Part shown: positions 63,308 through 64,000 of the stretch, piece after piece | Numbering within the stretch: the stretch's first letter is position 1 | Layout: each line of letters starts with the position of its first letter | Assembly (NCBI RefSeq): GCF_010882125.1 | Contig: NZ_JAAGVZ010000005.1 | Span: forward strand, 124,001 to 188,000 | DNA: 64,000 nucleotides | Direction: 5' to 3' | Source: Peribacillus alkalitolerans | Lineage (GTDB): Bacteria > Bacillota > Bacilli > Bacillales > DSM-1321 | The notes under the pieces: generated by a model | What the model was told of the DNA's origin: nothing | Seen by the model: only the letters and a program-made list of their open reading frames with translations | Database searches by the model: none | Program-made: the position numbers and the translations under genes

Positions 63308-64000
63308 TCATTCACGACCTCAAATTTATATCCAACACCCCATACCGTCACAATCATTTTCGCAGCGTCTTCGGATACTTTATTCAATTTCTCTCTCAAT
63401 CTCTTTACGTGAGTATCAACTGTACGTAAATCTCCGAAAAATTCATAGTGCCAAACTTCTTTCAATAATTGCTCGCGGTCAAAAACTTTGTCAGGAGACT
63501 TAGCTAAAAAGTAAAGAAGTTCGTATTCTTTTGGCGTCAAAGAGACTTCCTTTCCGTCTGCGGTGACCCTATGCGCATCGTTGTCTATCGTAACATGAGG
63601 AAAAACGATAACATCTTTCGTAGTCGTATCTGTTTGTAAGTATGTTGTTTTAGAAGAACGTCTCAGTAAGGCCTTTACTCTAAGGATGACCTCACGAGGA
63701 CTAAATGGCTTTACAATATAATCATCCGTCCCTACTTCAAATCCTTGGACCCTATTCATCTCTTCACCTTTTGCTGTCAGCATGATGATTGGGGTGGATT
63801 TCTTCTCACGAATTTCACGACAAACCTCAATACCATCTTTACCTGGCATCATAATGTCTAACAAGATTAGATCAAAATCAGTCGAATTCACTTTCGCCAA
63901 AGCCTGATTTCCATCCTCAGCTTCATCAATAACGTATCCTTCTCTTTCAAGGTACATTTTCAACAATCTACGAATTCGTTCCTCATCATCTACCACAAGA
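63304..64000 (-). CDS. resD: Response regulator ResD (5' end beyond the right edge)
   Basis: OmpR-type response regulator. The visible frame is open to base 64000 and reads LVVDDEERIRRLLKMYLERE, so about 10 N-terminal residues are missing (B. subtilis ResD begins 10 residues earlier). The phosphoacceptor Asp is in LILLDIMMPGKDG (about 48-60 of the visible part), and the winged-helix region includes LTPKEYELLYFLAKSPDKVFDREQLL and RTVDTHVKRLREKL. The GTG-start reading from 63996 is a product of truncation. Confidence 0.96.
   Translation of the reverse strand, partial: LVVDDEERIRRLLKMYLEREGYVIDEAEDGNQALAKVNSTDFDLILLDIMMPGKDGIEVCREIREKKSTPIIMLTAKGEEMNRVQGFEVGTDDYIVKPFSPREVILRVKALLRRSSKTTYLQTDTTTKDVIVFPHVTIDNDAHRVTADGKEVSLTPKEYELLYFLAKSPDKVFDREQLLKEVWHYEFFGDLRTVDTHVKRLREKLNKVSEDAAKMIVTVWGVGYKFEVVNE

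Noticed and set aside
63304-63996. ResD taken as complete from the GTG at 63996
   Set aside because: The frame continues through LVVDDE to the edge, and the known proteins have about 10 more residues before this point.

Overview
The window is a 64-kb piece of chromosome from a low-GC, endospore-forming member of the Bacillaceae. The evidence is the sporulation and germination genes (spoIVA, sleB, ypeB, prsW), the bacillithiol genes (bshB1, bdr), a cytochrome b6/c-type qcrABC operon, resDE, sigX-rsiX, and a gene order that follows the Bacillus subtilis ypj-yph-ypf-ypb-res region almost gene by gene. Codon use and several insertions and losses show that it is not B. subtilis. The genus cannot be fixed by reading alone; Peribacillus, Cytobacillus or Neobacillus-like relatives are plausible. 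No plasmid, prophage, tRNA, rRNA or CRISPR signature was seen. Most genes lie on the minus strand.

Layout, left to right. 1-2028: truncated bshB1, then mgsA, dapB and ypjD (one minus-strand unit). 2284-5517: ypjC-like YitT protein (plus strand), a zinc metallopeptidase, ypjB, ypjA. 5620-11277: the menaquinol:cytochrome c reductase operon qcrABC, ypiF, ypiB/reoY, the TPR protein ypiA, and an unrecognised amidohydrolase-like protein. 11417-18570: aromatic amino acid operon aroC-aroB-aroH-hisC-tyrA-aroA preceded by cheR; the trp genes that sit between aroH and hisC in B. subtilis are absent. 18948-23579: ndk, hepT-menG-hepS, mtrB (TRAP), folE, hbs. 24433-31794: spoIVA, yphF, yphE, gpsA, der, a YIEGIA protein with its small partner, yphA. 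31906-38374: ypzI (plus strand), fni, an S1-domain protein, plsC, cmk, ypfB, the PilZ protein ypfA, ypeB. 38690-45344: sleB, prsW, ansA (plus strand), bdr, gudB, mecB. 45428-53057: a MerR/cobalamin-binding regulator, ypbG, two unnamed genes (membrane protein; CBS-domain protein), ypbF, ypbE, ypbD, recQ, ypbB. 53307-64000: fer, ribU with an FMN riboswitch, serA, an IS1182-like transposase relic, a histidinol-phosphatase-type PHP protein, an M23/LysM protein, rsiX-sigX, resE, truncated resD.

The genes serve precursor supply (shikimate pathway, heptaprenyl side chain and menaquinone, diaminopimelate, serine), respiration and its redox control (qcrABC, resDE, fer), and the spore cycle (coat basement, cortex lysis at germination).

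The most distinctive features are not ordinary genes. (1) A family of nine GC-rich, palindromic interspersed repeats with ends GTTGATT...AATCAAC occupies intergenic spaces in two length classes (about 128 and 190 bp). Two copies flank an internally deleted IS1182-type transposase in inverted orientation exactly where the ends of the element would be expected. (2) The MerR regulator at 45428-46336 carries the Wx9EH and ExHxxG signatures of adenosylcobalamin photoreceptors (CarH/LitR type), and two 9-bp direct repeats 11 bp apart overlap the -35 box of its own promoter. (3) An inverted duplication links the serA and rsiX terminators, each with an attached repeat copy.
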